From positions 15,438,001 to 15,502,000 of the forward strand of contig OX637297.1 of NCBI GenBank assembly GCA_951799445.1: a stretch of DNA of 64,000 nt, in the 5' to 3' direction. The position numbers were made by a program, and so were the translations under genes. This document shows positions 1-9,613 of the stretch, one piece after another (position 1 is the stretch's first letter; every line of letters starts with the position of its first letter). Origin of the DNA: Pseudisothecium myosuroides (lineage: Eukaryota > Streptophyta > Bryopsida > Hypnales > Lembophyllaceae). A model generated the notes under the pieces. The model searched no databases and had not been told where the DNA came from. It saw nothing but the letters and a program-made list of their open reading frames with translations.

Positions 1-112
1 GCTGAAGACCCACTTCTCTATTCCACTACTTCCTACACTAGCTCGGATCCGGTTTGATCTCTCACAGCAACCCGGACAGCGATCCGGTTTGCAGGTCACA
101 CAAAGACCCCCC
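1..112 (-). mobile_element. A2 element, 3' fragment (left of the C1 insertion)
   Basis: The reverse complement matches the 3' part of A1 and A3 (around 5217-5325 and 29390-29490), including the stretch that follows the conserved GTGTGACC. A2 lies on the minus strand and was split by C1. Bases 108-112 (CCCCC) are the left copy of the C1 target duplication, and A2 resumes at 8958. By comparison with A1, about 440 bp of the A2 3' end lie outside the window. Confidence 0.9.
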
Positions 113-260
113 TCTGGGCGCTAGATTACCCACCCTTGGTAATAAAGCGAACACCGACCAGGTTCTATGCCTTTATCCACATTTTTTAATATATGGGGGT
201 GATGTGAGCGCGGTCCACTGTGCCTTCCAAGCAATGGATCTTTTTTGCTAACGTTTCCTA

Positions 261-629
261 AGTGTCGTGGATGGCAGCGAATAATTAGTAATGCATGTAG
301 TAACTCACAAGTTAACTGCGATGTTTAGAGTGATGGTGAAATCCGAACTCCCTAACTATCTATCCTATGTCGAGGGTCGACTGAGTAGTCGGCGTCATTT
401 ATAACGTCCCTAACTACATAAAAAGGGGAACCCCTATGTTCCTTCCATGAACCCCTAAGACTATCTTGGGTTTCTAAGACTTCACCTAGGAGTTCTACTT
501 TTAAAAACTACCCCTAAAGTTCCAACTTCGGAATGTAACTCTAGATTTTACTTCTTTAACTTGATTCTTAACTATTAACTACCGACTTGTGCTCGATGTT
601 TTGACTTTTGACTCTAGGTTTCTATTCCT
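261..629. other. C1 internal AT-rich sequence
   Basis: Pyrimidine-rich, T-rich sequence with many degenerate 'AACTCTA' and 'TTTTAACT' words leading into the tandem array. No coding signal seen. Confidence 0.5.
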
Positions 630-984
630 AAATTAACTCTAAGATTTACCCTTGAATTTTAACTCTATGTTTTAACTTTTAACTCTAAGTTTTTACTCCT
701 AAATTAACTCTAAGATTTACCCTTGAATTTTAACTCTATGTTTTAACTTTTAACTCTAAGTTTTTACTCCTAAATTAACTCTAAGATTTACCCTTGAATT
801 TTAACTCTATGTTTTAACTTTTAACTCTAAGTTTTTACTCCTAAATTAACTCTAAGATTTACCCTTGAATTTTAACTCTATGTTTTAACTTTTAACTCTA
901 AGTTTTTACTCCTAAATTAACTCTAAGATTTACCCTTGAATTTTAACTCTATGTTTTAACTTTTAACTCTAAGTTTTTACTTCT
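630..984. repeat. 71-bp tandem repeat, five near-identical copies
   Basis: The word AAATTAACTCTAAG recurs at 630, 701, 772, 843 and 914, an exact 71-bp period. The copies are nearly identical, whereas DNA on both sides (to about 1600) holds only degenerate versions of the same words. This suggests recent local amplification inside C1. C2 has no equivalent array. Confidence 0.95.
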
Positions 985-2271
985 AGAATTAATTCTAAAT
1001 TTTAACCTCTAGGTTTGACTCTATGTTTTCACTTTGACTCTAGATCTTTTCTACTTCCAACAACTAACTCTAACTTTAACTTCTACCTCTTAACTTTTAG
1101 CCTCTACTTTTAGCCTTTCACTATAACTTTTTACTCCCCAATTGACTCTAAAGTTTAACCTTTAAATTTAATCTTAACTTTTGACTTTTGACTTTTGACT
1201 TTCTACTTCCAACTTTAATCCTATCGTTTTAATCCTAGTTTAACTCTAAGTGTTATCCTCCTAAATTTAACTCCAACTTTTTAACTCTAGGGCTTAACTT
1301 CTAAACTTATTTCCACAGTTTACTCTGAGTTTTGACTTCTAATTTTAACTCTATTTCTAACTAAAAATCTACTCGTAATTTCTACCCCCTAAATTTAGTC
1401 CAAGGTTTTACTTTTTAATTTCTACTTCCCACTCAAAATTTTTTACTCCTAATTAACCCTAACTTCCTTTTCTAAGCTACCCTAAGGTTTCATTGGAAAT
1501 TTTAATCCCCTAAGTTAAACTTCCAAATTAATTCTACTTTTTAACTTCCCAAAGTTAACTCTAGATTTTGACCTTAGAATTTTAACTTTAAGAAATAAAA
1601 TGTAAGTTGATTCTAATTCTAACCGCTAATTAATCCCTAATTTTAATCCTAAATTCTCTTTCTAATTTAAACCCCTAAGGTCCGTCCATGATTCTTTTTG
1701 GATGATTTCTACTCAAAATTCCTCCGTCCTACCCCCTACCGCTTAATTTAGCCTAACGCGGTCAGTTTACGGTCAAATCTTAATTATAAGATGTTTTCGG
1801 AAACCCCTATCACTAATCTATAGACTTTTGAATCTAAACTTCTAATTTGCACTAATCACGGATGCTAATCACGCTCTAAGGGCTGATTAGGAAAATAAAT
1901 GCTAATTAGGGAGAAACGTCAAAGACTAAATAAAAAACTCACCTCTTCACTACCGGTGTCGGAAATGACTTCGTCCACGTCCACGTGTACATCCTCACGC
2001 TCCATGGTAGTCTTTGGCTTTGTTTTGAATTTTTCTTCAAGCTCACCGCTTATTGAGAAAATATTACAATTTTTGATGATCTAAACTCCCTCTTTTCCTT
2101 CCTCCTTTTCTTTTCTTTCTTCCCCTCTCTTCTACACTAGCACTATTCCACCTAAGCTTTTATGAGTCTTACACTATGGTTTCAAACTACGAGAAGGATT
2201 TAAATGTTCTTCCTACCCTCTTACACAATTTGCCTTTGTGTCGTCCTAATCCTCCTCCCAACGATCACCAC
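985..2271. other. C1 internal AT-rich sequence with degenerate repeats
   Basis: Continuation of degenerate 'TTTTAACTCTA' words to about 1700, then non-repetitive AT-rich sequence up to the A1 insertion. The short ORFs here have no recognisable content. The last five bases, ACCAC, are the left A1 target duplication. Confidence 0.5.
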
Positions 2272-2500
2272 TGTTGCAAGGTAAATTTTTGGTTTTTTGT
2301 AAGTTATCTAAATCTTGGAACGGAAACCGTGATCTGGGATCCGGATTCAAGTAGGAGGTAACCGATAACCGGAAATTAACTAATGGAACGGAATAGATGA
2401 CAATCCGGATTTGATCTGAATCTGAACCGGATTAGAGTTAGAACGGATCTGAGTTGGATCAGAATGGGTCAGGAACGGATTTGGTCATGATGACAGATCA

Positions 2501-2513
2501 GACTATATATGGG
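2501..2513 (+). promoter_or_regulatory. TATA-like box upstream of the A1 ORF
   Basis: GACTATATATGGG, at the position of GACTATAAATAGG in A3 (26661) and of the same sequence on the minus strand in A2 (11652-11664). About 285 bp upstream of the ORF start and conserved in all three family-A copies, so it is probably the promoter of the ORF transcript. Confidence 0.6.
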
Positions 2514-2788
2514 CTGACCAATCCAGTGGCCACTCTTTTTCAATCTTCATTTGCAAAAATCTCGCTCCAGCGCGTACTTAGCCTCTCTTCCCAGCGTTTT
2601 GCTTTCTTGTTTTGTGAGTTGGTTTGTGTGTGCATGTTAGTGAGTTAGAGCGCGCAGCGCTTTAGTGTGCGTTGCAGGTTTAGAGGTATTCCGGTTGAGA
2701 TCGGAAGAGCGAAGGTGAGAAACGGGACGTGCGGCTAGGAGAGGGAAAGGTAGCCACAGTCAGGATCCGGTTAGCACAGTTCGTGTCC

Positions 2789-4558
2789 ATGCCTCAGCTC
2801 CGTAAGAGTAGAGCAGGGCCGTCCAGTTCCTCCGCAGCAGAAGTAAAACTCCGGAAGGTGTGTCCGGTTATTCCAACGGACGAGAAGGAAAAGGACAACC
2901 TGATGGAGGATTTGGCCAAGATGGGCTGCGGAGGACTGATCGATAAACCCTGGGGGTTTCGAGAGGAGCAGATGATTCGAGAGTTACTCGGAAAGCTCTC
3001 CAACCAGTTTGAGAGAACTCTCCGCGGAAGTCCGGGCAACTGGACGGAGGAGATGTGGAAGGCCGTGTATGAATTCCGGTCTGGAGGTCGAGGGATGGCC
3101 TCCTCGAAGGAGGGTTACACTCGGGGGAAATTCCGGTGCGACGTGGACTCCAAGGATGGGCACGCGGTGGCAGACTGTCTGGACGACCGGCATCGGAACC
3201 TTCTCCAGTTCCTGGTTCCGATCATCCACCCGGAGAAGCCGACGAGGGTGACCATCGCCATCGGGAACCTCATTTTCGGAGCCCTGAGCGGGGAACGGAA
3301 AGTGGACTGGGCCAGGGTTTTGTTCGACCTGGTCAACCGGCTCATTCCGAAGATCGGAGGAAGTAGACCGACTCCGTTGAGTCCCTACCTCGTCCATCTG
3401 TACAAGCACCATCAACTCCTCACGGATACGGAGGAGAAGGAGTGGAAGATGCATGAGTCACTCCTGAAATATGGAGAATCGGAATCGGAAGAAGAAGAAC
3501 AGGAAGAAGTATCCGGTTCCGAGGAGGAAGAAGAGGAAGAGGAGGAGCTACACCGGCCGCAGCACAAGCGGCAGAAGACGACACCTCCTAACCGGAGAGG
3601 AACCCCAACCCCTCCGGTTGAGACCTCCAGCCCAGGGAAGAAACCGGTTTCTGAAGAACCGGGTCCTTCCGGATCGGATCCGACGGATCCGTTCAACTAG
3701 CTGGTCAACATCCTGAGTGATGTGCGAGCAGACTGGACGGTGAAGAAGCTGATTCTGAATCAGATCAGCGAGCTGGTGGGAGCACCAGTAAACAGCAACC
3801 TGGCAGGAGTGGTTGCAGATTTTATCTCCAGCCCGGATGAGATCCGGAAGCAAGAGGCGGAGATCCGACGACTCCAGGAGGAGAACGAGTCGTTGAAGAC
3901 GGAAATGTTGCTCCTCAAGGAGGACATGGCTACCACCCGGGAGATGGCAGAGGCTACCCGGAAAGTAGCGGAGGATGTGAAGGCCACATTCGGAGCGACC
4001 GGAGAGGCTTTCACCAAGTCAAAATTGTTTGACGAGGGAGTCCTCAAGGAGAAAAAGATATCCGGGACCAGGTTGGTCCGGATTTTGACAGACTACTCCG
4101 AAAAGGTGGAGTTAGTCATGATGGACGCGCGAGAGGCTGCAAACCGGATGGAGGAGAGCAGCAGGAAGCTGAACGGAGTGACGTTGTCACGGTCGTTCCA
4201 TCTGTCCGACCTTTCAATGCCCGGATCTTTTCCGAACGTGGGCATTCCAACGGAAGGAAAGGATCGGACTCCCCAGTCAAAGAAGAGTGGGAGGAAACTC
4301 GCGCACACCATCAACCTGGATTCATCATCGGATCTCCCAGAACGTGAAACAGGGGAGCGGAACCGGAACCTGACGGACGTTTTCGAGCAGCTTGGAACGG
4401 AACCGCCGAGAAGTCCCACACTGAACCCGGGGAAAGATCAAAGTATGGATCTGACCCCAGATCAGGGTGAGGATCAAGAACAGAGCGTGCACCAAGGCGA
4501 AGACGAAGTCATGAACGAAGGAACGGATCAAGGAGTAGATCCGGTTATGGTAGGGTAG
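2789..4558 (+). pseudogene. Gag-like / plant-transposon-protein-like ORF of A1
   Basis: One frame of 590 codons, interrupted by a single TAG (3698-3700) where A2 has a CAG (Gln). I start at ATG 2789 (MPQLRK), which also opens the ORF in A2 and A3; an upstream in-frame ATG exists at 2729. Order: a ~250-residue globular domain with a MGCGGLIDKPWGF motif, a central WTEEMW segment, and a PEKPTRVTIAIGN..FGALSGERKVDW...LSPYLVHLYKH block; an acidic Glu-rich linker followed by a basic HKRQK patch; a ~150-residue coiled-coil-like helix (EIRKQEAEIRRLQEEN); and a Gln/Asp-rich tail. The middle block resembles the family annotated as putative plant transposon protein; I infer this from pattern only. The plan also fits a retroelement Gag, but there is no zinc knuckle and no protease or pol. 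Confidence 0.75.
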
Positions 4559-4720
4559 TTAGGATTTTAGTTGTAAATATTTGTTAGTTAGGACCGGACC
4601 GGATTTGATCCGGATGTGCCTGGTCTGGATCGGATGTTTTTCGGTCTGGCCGGCTCGGCGGGGACCGAAAGTTCCGCGCGGACTTTCCGGGCCGCTTTTT
4701 GTTGACTTTTGAGTTTTAAA

Positions 4721-4751
4721 ATGTATATAGTCAGTCTCTGCGAAGGAGACT
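4721..4751 (+). promoter_or_regulatory. Second TATA-like box plus hairpin in A1
   Basis: ATGTATATAG is followed directly by AGTCTC-7 nt-GAGACT (4733-4738 and 4746-4751), a perfect 6-bp stem. It lies about 165 bp after the ORF stop and about 1.0 kb before the element end, where the promoter and start of R would be in an LTR. A2 keeps the stem and A3 keeps it through a G-U pair. Confidence 0.6.
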
Positions 4752-5184
4752 AGGAGTCTTTTCCCTTGAGTTTTTCATGCATTTTCTATTGATTTCTTGT
4801 TATACGTCTCCCGCGCGTGGCAGGGCTGTTTTGGTGAGGAGTTAGGAAAATGTGTGCAGATTCTAGAGAGATTTCTCCCCTTGGCGTGTTTGTTTTGCTC
4901 TTATGTGCATGTGAGTGGGTTTTCTAAGTGTTGGGAGCGGATTTCAGTTCCTCAGCGCCTCTACAGTTCACGATTCCGGGCGAGAAAACCGTTGTTAGGC
5001 TAGGCGGATAGGGAAGGAGTCCTTAAACGCGCTAGAACTCCTGGATAGGAAATCCGGTTGAGTGCCCGATCTCCCGTGAGGTCTCGCTGCCCTAGTTGGT
5101 AAACGGAAGAACTTTAGTTGATGTTGGAACGGACGAGTTTGCTTGTAACCACCTAACTCCGCACGGAGGGAACTTGGCATCAAG

Positions 5185-5406
5185 GTCGTTGTAGTATGAG
5201 AGGATCGTACGGGGGGTCTTTGTGTGACCTGCCAACCGGATCGCTATCCGGGGGGCTGTGAGAGATCAAACTGGATCCGCGCTAGTGTAGGAAGTAGTGG
5301 ATTAGAGAAGTGGGTCTTTAGCCACTATAAGTCACGGAAGGAGTGGCGGGCCTGCCACTCTCAAAAGCAAGCGGCGAACCCTCTGATGGTGAAACAGAGG
5401 CTAAAC
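5185..5406 (+). other. Conserved structured 3' module of A1
   Basis: The sequence GTCGTTGTAGTA (5185-5196) is followed about 30 nt later by GTGTGACC, then by three hairpins: AGTGG/CCACT (5309-5313, 5322-5326), GAGTGGC/GCCACTC (5341-5347, 5354-5360) and CCTCTG/CAGAGG (5380-5385, 5395-5400), the last followed by CTAAAC. The same order, with different stem sequences, occurs in D (46795-47015). A reduced version (core, GTGACC and one stem plus TAAA) occurs in B1, B2 and B3. This looks like a retained RNA structure, perhaps for packaging, dimerisation or priming. Confidence 0.65.
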
Positions 5407-5762
5407 TAAACCGAAGTGGAGTTAGAGTACGTGTGTGAGGACCGGATCAGATCGGTCCAGAGGAGTTCCAGGATCAGAAGTGTTAGGATCCTGGGTCGTG
5501 GAAGTTTTACGGGACCGAATAGCTTGACAGACCGGAAGAAATAGAGAAAGGTCTGGTCGTTGTTTTCGGTGTGTTGTTGTTTCCGGTTTTAGATCTAGGA
5601 CCGGAAAGGAGAAATTGGATACTGGCTGAGCTTAAGTTGGGAATAAGGCTAGATACTTCACAGAATCTCGTGGGTTCAATCTTTAGAGTCATTTTGTTAT
5701 GCTTTAAAGTGGTTTTTGGGAGTATAACAGGGAATTCGCTTACTCTGTGCTGCGACAACCAC

Positions 5763-6224
5763 AAATTCTCAAGATTTCCTTTTCTAATCCTACCTAAGCC
5801 TAAGCCTAGGTCACTATTTATCGTCTCTCTCGCCTCTCTCCTATTTCATTTGATTGTTCTCTATCCTTCCTCTATTGTGTGTAGAGTGTTTTGTAGTTGT
5901 TGGTGAGGGTGAGACTTCCTTGTGTGCAGGTACGGTGGTGCTCCGCTCTTTTCTCTCTTCTCCCTTTTTGATTTTAGACCCTAATCCCTACTTAGCAAAT
6001 AGGTCAGCCCCCCATTTTCCTTTGTTTTGTTTATCTTGTGTGAGAGAAACCAAAAATCAAGAAAAAGGAGTTCAAAAATGGGGACCGAATTGGGGCCCCA
6101 ACTGCCTGCCGGACCAAGCCTGGCCTCCCGGCTGGCTGGCTAGCTGCTGGGGGGTCGGGTTCAAACTAAATAAATAAATAATTTATTTATTTGTTTTCTT
6201 TTGATATCGGATGATGTGATCTGG
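5763..6224. other. C1 internal sequence, no gene seen
   Basis: Continuation of C1 after A1. Pyrimidine-rich, with a G/C-rich patch (about 6080-6165, GGGGCCCCAACTGCC...) that corresponds in position to the G/C-rich block of C2 (34550-34720). ORFs here have no recognisable content. Confidence 0.4.
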
Positions 6225-6372
6225 TTTGTTCTGGCTCTCGACTTGATCTGGTCTGTTTGGTTCCCGACTTGATCTGGTCTGTTTGGTTCCCGACTTGATC
6301 TGGTCTGTTTGGTTCTCGACTGATCTGGTCTGTTTGGTTCTCGACTTGATCTGGTCTGTTTGGTTCTGGACC
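6225..6372. repeat. ~28-bp tandem repeat in C1
   Basis: About five copies of a unit built on GACTTGATCTGGTCTGTTTG, with small indels. The antisense frame reads as a repetitive NQTDQ-type peptide, which I treat as a by-product of the repeat and not a protein. Confidence 0.9.
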
Positions 6373-6424
6373 TTGACTACTAAGGGAAAACTGGATTTTT
6401 GGGCAAACTGGATTTTTGGTCAAC

Positions 6425-6660
6425 TAAGGGAAAGAAAACTTGGAGAAAATAGAACTTGGGGAAATAGAACTTGGGGAAAATAGGACTCGAGGGAAATAGA
6501 ACTTGGGAAAAATAAGACTTGGGAAAAATAGAACTTGGGGAAAATAGGACTTGGGGAACAACTTAGTCACACTAAAACTTGGGGAACACTCAGACTCACT
6601 AAACACTTGGGGAGCAACTTAGACACACTAAACACTTGGGGAACAACTAAACTAAAGAAA
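6425..6660. repeat. Degenerate 'GGAAAATAGAACTTGG' short repeats
   Basis: Roughly ten imperfect copies of a 15-20 bp purine-rich word (GGGGAAATAGAACTTG and variants), grading into AACTTAGACACACTAAA words. Non-coding. Confidence 0.85.
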
Positions 6661-6899
6661 ACGTTGGGATTAACTAAACTTCACTAAATGCAAAGGAACC
6701 TACATATCTTGGAAGCTAAACTCTGGAGGTTTCCACAAAGGTCTTGGAAACTAGACTTTGGAACTAAACACGAGGGCGGTGCAAAGCTTCGCCGTTAGAT
6801 TGGTTTTAACACCAACTTTAGGACTTCTTGGCACCTCGGGGGTTCAAAGCTCCGCCGTCTACACTTTTAACACACGCTTTAGGACTTCAACTTTGTCAC

Positions 6900-7245
6900 T
6901 AGTTCAAAGCTTCGCCGTCCCGGAGGGGGGTCCACTCAACAAGGAGAAGATTAGAAGAGGGTTTGGGATAACTTTAGAAAACATGCACAAAGGAGGTTCA
7001 AAGCTTCGCCGTCTCGGAGGGGGGTCCACTCAACAAGGAGAAGATTAGAAGAGGGTTTGAGATAACTTAGAAAACATGCACAGAGGAGGTTCAAAGCTTC
7101 GCCGTCCCGGAGGGAGGTCCACTCAACAAGGAGAAGGTTAGAAGAGGGTTTGGGATAACTTTAGAAAACATGCACAAAGGAGGTTCAAAGCTTCGCCGTC
7201 CCGGAGGGGGGTCCACTCAACAAGGAGAAGGTTAGAAGAAGGTGT
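6900..7245. repeat. ~94-bp tandem repeat, four copies, with CAAAGCTTCGCCGT core
   Basis: TTCAAAGCTTCGCCGT recurs at 6903, 6997, 7090 and 7184, with two further diverged copies of the core at about 6780 and 6842. Each unit continues with GGGGTCCACTCAACAAGGAG and ends AAACATGCACAAAGGAGG. C2 has a different tandem (61-bp) built on the same core at the same relative place. Confidence 0.92.
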
Positions 7246-7655
7246 AAGAAAAAACACAAAAAGAAAACACACAAGTTAGACCACGTGGCAACACAAAGCT
7301 CACACGCTAAAGGCCCCCCAAAGCGGCATCGCCAAGGTACGGTGGGGGGTGACTTTAGGATTAGTGCAAGATACAAAAAGACTCTTAAACTTCACAAGTT
7401 AGACCACAACACGTACAAGACGGAGAGAGAGGCTCTCCACTCACAACAAAGTACCAAAAACTTCACAAAAGAGTACACAAAGCAACGTAGAAGGACCCCC
7501 AAGGACCTTCAAAGCTTGAAAATAAGCAACAATGGAGCCAAAAGTGCTCCGAAAACACTGTAGAGGTTTTTGGCTTCAAACGCCAAAATATCCAAAATAA
7601 CTTGGACCCACGAACCCAAAACAAGAATTGGGGGTGTTCTAGAGAGAGAAATGGG
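7246..7655. other. C1 sequence upstream of its TATA-like box
   Basis: Contains AGCGGCATCGCCAAGGTACG (7322-7341), shared with C2 at about 35358. The ORF 7285-7563 has no recognisable content and its C2 counterpart is not conserved as protein. Probably U3-like regulatory DNA. Confidence 0.45.
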
Positions 7656-7690
7656 GCCCTTATATAGGTTTCCAAGGGCTCACCCCTCCC
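7656..7690 (+). promoter_or_regulatory. TATA-like box and small hairpin of C1
   Basis: CCTTATATAGG (TATATA at 7661-7666) followed by GGG-CTCA-CCC (7676-7685). C2 has TATATA at 35659 followed by GGGT-TCTC-ACCC. It lies about 1.3 kb before the element end, matching the TATA-plus-hairpin position in the A, B and D units. Confidence 0.5.
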
Positions 7691-8957
7691 TCTAGAGTTC
7701 TAAGGTAACCTTATCAACGGGGATTTTCATCCTCATCCTCAAAGATTTTCATCCTACATCCTAAATTTCTACTTCTACCATCTATGCTGGACCAACATCC
7801 TAACTTTTGGAGATTAGCTCCAATCGCCAAACGGATTGCGCCGTTGGATCCAGAACGCCGTGTTTAGTCCTAGATCCCCCTACCCCCCGTACCGAGGCCA
7901 AAAACCCATCGTAGGCTAATTTAGTTTAAAAACCAAATCGTGGTAAAATCCTAGATCTTGGGGGTCTCCTATTTTGAGAAATGTGAATAGCCTAGGGTCT
8001 CCGGTAGGTGCGAGAGAGTCGGGAAGGGCTTTTGGTTGACTTCGTTTCGCCATCGTATGGTCCCGGAATGCCGGTCAACGTGGCGGGGACCCCGCCACGT
8101 GGTTAATTCCCAAGGAATCTCGCCAATTTGGGTACTTGCCGCTATCGGAATGTCGTGAAACTTCACGGAGCGCATTATTAACATAAAACAAGCTAGTCTA
8201 ATTTTTAGTGAGATTTTATTGTAACCTGGGTAATTTCCATGAAATTCCCGTTGGAGGTTAGGAGGGTTGACCACCCGGGAAAAGGTTCTTCTGCAAGTCG
8301 GAAGATGCCGGGATTTTCCACGTGACCTCTCAGGGAGTCGCATGAAAGACGTGCAGGTGTGTTTCCGTACCTGGCACGATTGGTCAATGGAGATTTACAA
8401 CTGGCCATCTCTTCGAATTAGCGACGGTGCGGGAATCTTCTGCAGGTGGAGGAATCTTGGCGAACCGATTTTGGCGTTGGACTCCTGGCATGGGATTCAT
8501 CCTAGAACACCATCCTTGGGCTGTAGATTCCTCCACGAGCCCGGTCTTGCGTGAGTGGCTCCTGCATGCTAACAATCGAGACTTTGGGAATTCGTCGATC
8601 TAATGGAGAATTCTAAATCTAACTCTAGGACCCGACCTAGTGGCCTCGCTGTGGATCCCTCGGACCGACCTAGCCATGAATCGCCACATTCATGGTGGGA
8701 TTTAGCCCTTTTGGGGCTGTATGACTCGAATCCTCCAAATCTAACCTCTTCGTTATTTTTATACCATTTTTAGGCAAGGTTTGGGGGATTCTAAGTAAAA
8801 AACACAAATCTAGACCAAATGCTATAATGGATATGACACAACCCTATTTCGGTTCTACACTCTTTTTATGGATTTTTCTATACTTTTATCAACTTTAAAT
8901 TGCAAATTTCAAAAAAAATAATTCTACGAGTCCCAAGTGACAAATTGGGAGCTCACA
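7691..8957 (+). other. C1 3' region (U5-like), no ORF
   Basis: About 1.27 kb without a convincing gene. It shares scattered blocks with C2: GTGAGATTTTA, CTTCTGCAAGTC, the 'actcctggca' region and the terminal GTGACAAATTGGG..GCTCACA. It ends at the CA terminus of C1. Confidence 0.5.
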
Positions 8958-8976
8958 CCCCCGTACGATCCTCTCA

Positions 8977-8988
8977 TACTACAACGAC
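8977..8988 (-). other. Core of the conserved 3' module in A2
   Basis: The reverse complement reads GTCGTTGTAGTA, as in A1, A3, B1, B2 and D. C1 inserted only 15-20 bp further along the module, so A2's structure is broken between this core and the hairpins. Confidence 0.7.
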
Positions 8989-9420
8989 CTTGACACCAAG
9001 TTCCCTCCGTGCGAAGTTAAGCGGTTACAAGTGAACCCGTCCGTTCCAACATCAGCTAAAGTTCTTCCGTTTACCAACTAGGGCAGCAAGACCTCACAGG
9101 AGATTGGACACTCAACCGAATTTCCTACCTAGGAGCTCTAGCGCGACTAAGGATTGCTTCCCTATCCGCCTAGCCTAACAACGGTTTTCTCACCCGGAAT
9201 CCTGAACTGTAGAAGTGCTGAGGAACTGAAATCCACTCCCAACACTTAGAATACCCACTCACTTGCACATAAGAGTAAACAATAATACCAAGGGGAGGAA
9301 TCACTCTAGAATCTGCATGCATCTTCCTAACTCCTTACCAAACAACTCTGCCACATGCGGGAGAGACGTACAACAAGAAATCAATAGAAAATACACGAAA
9401 ACTCAAGAGAAAAGACTCCC

Positions 9421-9449
9421 AGTCTCCTTTGCAGAGACTGACTTATATA
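9421..9449 (-). promoter_or_regulatory. Second TATA-like box plus hairpin in A2
   Basis: On the minus strand TATATA (9444-9449) is followed by AGTCTC-7 nt-GAGACT (9434-9439 and 9421-9426), the same stem as in A1 with a changed loop. Confidence 0.6.
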
Positions 9450-9613
9450 CATTTTAAAACTCAAAGTCAACAAAAAGGGGCCTCAAAAGTCCGCGCGGAA
9501 CTTTCGGTCCCTGCCGAGCCGGTCTGACCGGATAACATCCAATCCTAACTAGACAGACCGGATCAAATCCGGTCCGGTCCATCCTAACAAATATTTACAA
9601 AATTAATTCTTAC

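Larger units (their letters stand above)
2272..5757 (+). mobile_element. A1: complete family-A element, 3486 bp
   Basis: Bounded by perfect ACCAC duplications (2267-2271 and 5758-5762). The start TGTTGCAAGG is a slightly mutated form of TGTCGCAG seen in A2, and the end is CTGCGACA. With the A2 start this gives 8-bp terminal inverted repeats TGTCGCAG/CTGCGACA. Inside are a TATA-like box (2504), one long ORF (2789-4558, one amber codon), a second TATA-like box with hairpin (4724-4751) and a structured 3' module (5185-5406). No direct LTR pair was found by comparing both ends. A1 sits inside C1, so it is the youngest of the three nested units. Confidence 0.9.
113..8957 (+). mobile_element. C1: TG..CA-type unit without ORF, interrupted by A1
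   Basis: The right end reads GCTCACA and the left end TCTGGGCGCT is a decayed form of the C2 start TGTGAGCGCT. A 5-bp CCCCC duplication flanks it (108-112 and 8958-8962). Without A1 it is about 5.35 kb. Its first 150 bp align with C2 (shared TTACCCACCCTTGGTAA, the CAAGCAATGGATC block) and its last kilobase aligns with C2 from about 35900 (CTTCTGCAAGTC, GTGACAAATTGGG). No ORF of note, no pol and no internal LTR pair. It could be a solo LTR or a non-autonomous integrase-mobilised unit. Orientation is assigned from its TATA-like box at 7661. Confidence 0.8.

Noticed and set aside
2794..3853. Many overlapping ORFs on both strands of the family-A ORF (also at 9641-11520 and 27168-28013)
   Set aside because: They are shadows of the Gag-like ORF. 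The G/C-rich coding strand leaves few stops in other frames, and they are not conserved between copies.
5761..6177. Possible gene at 5571-6177
   Set aside because: Frames overlap, lack conserved content and cross the A1/C1 junction.
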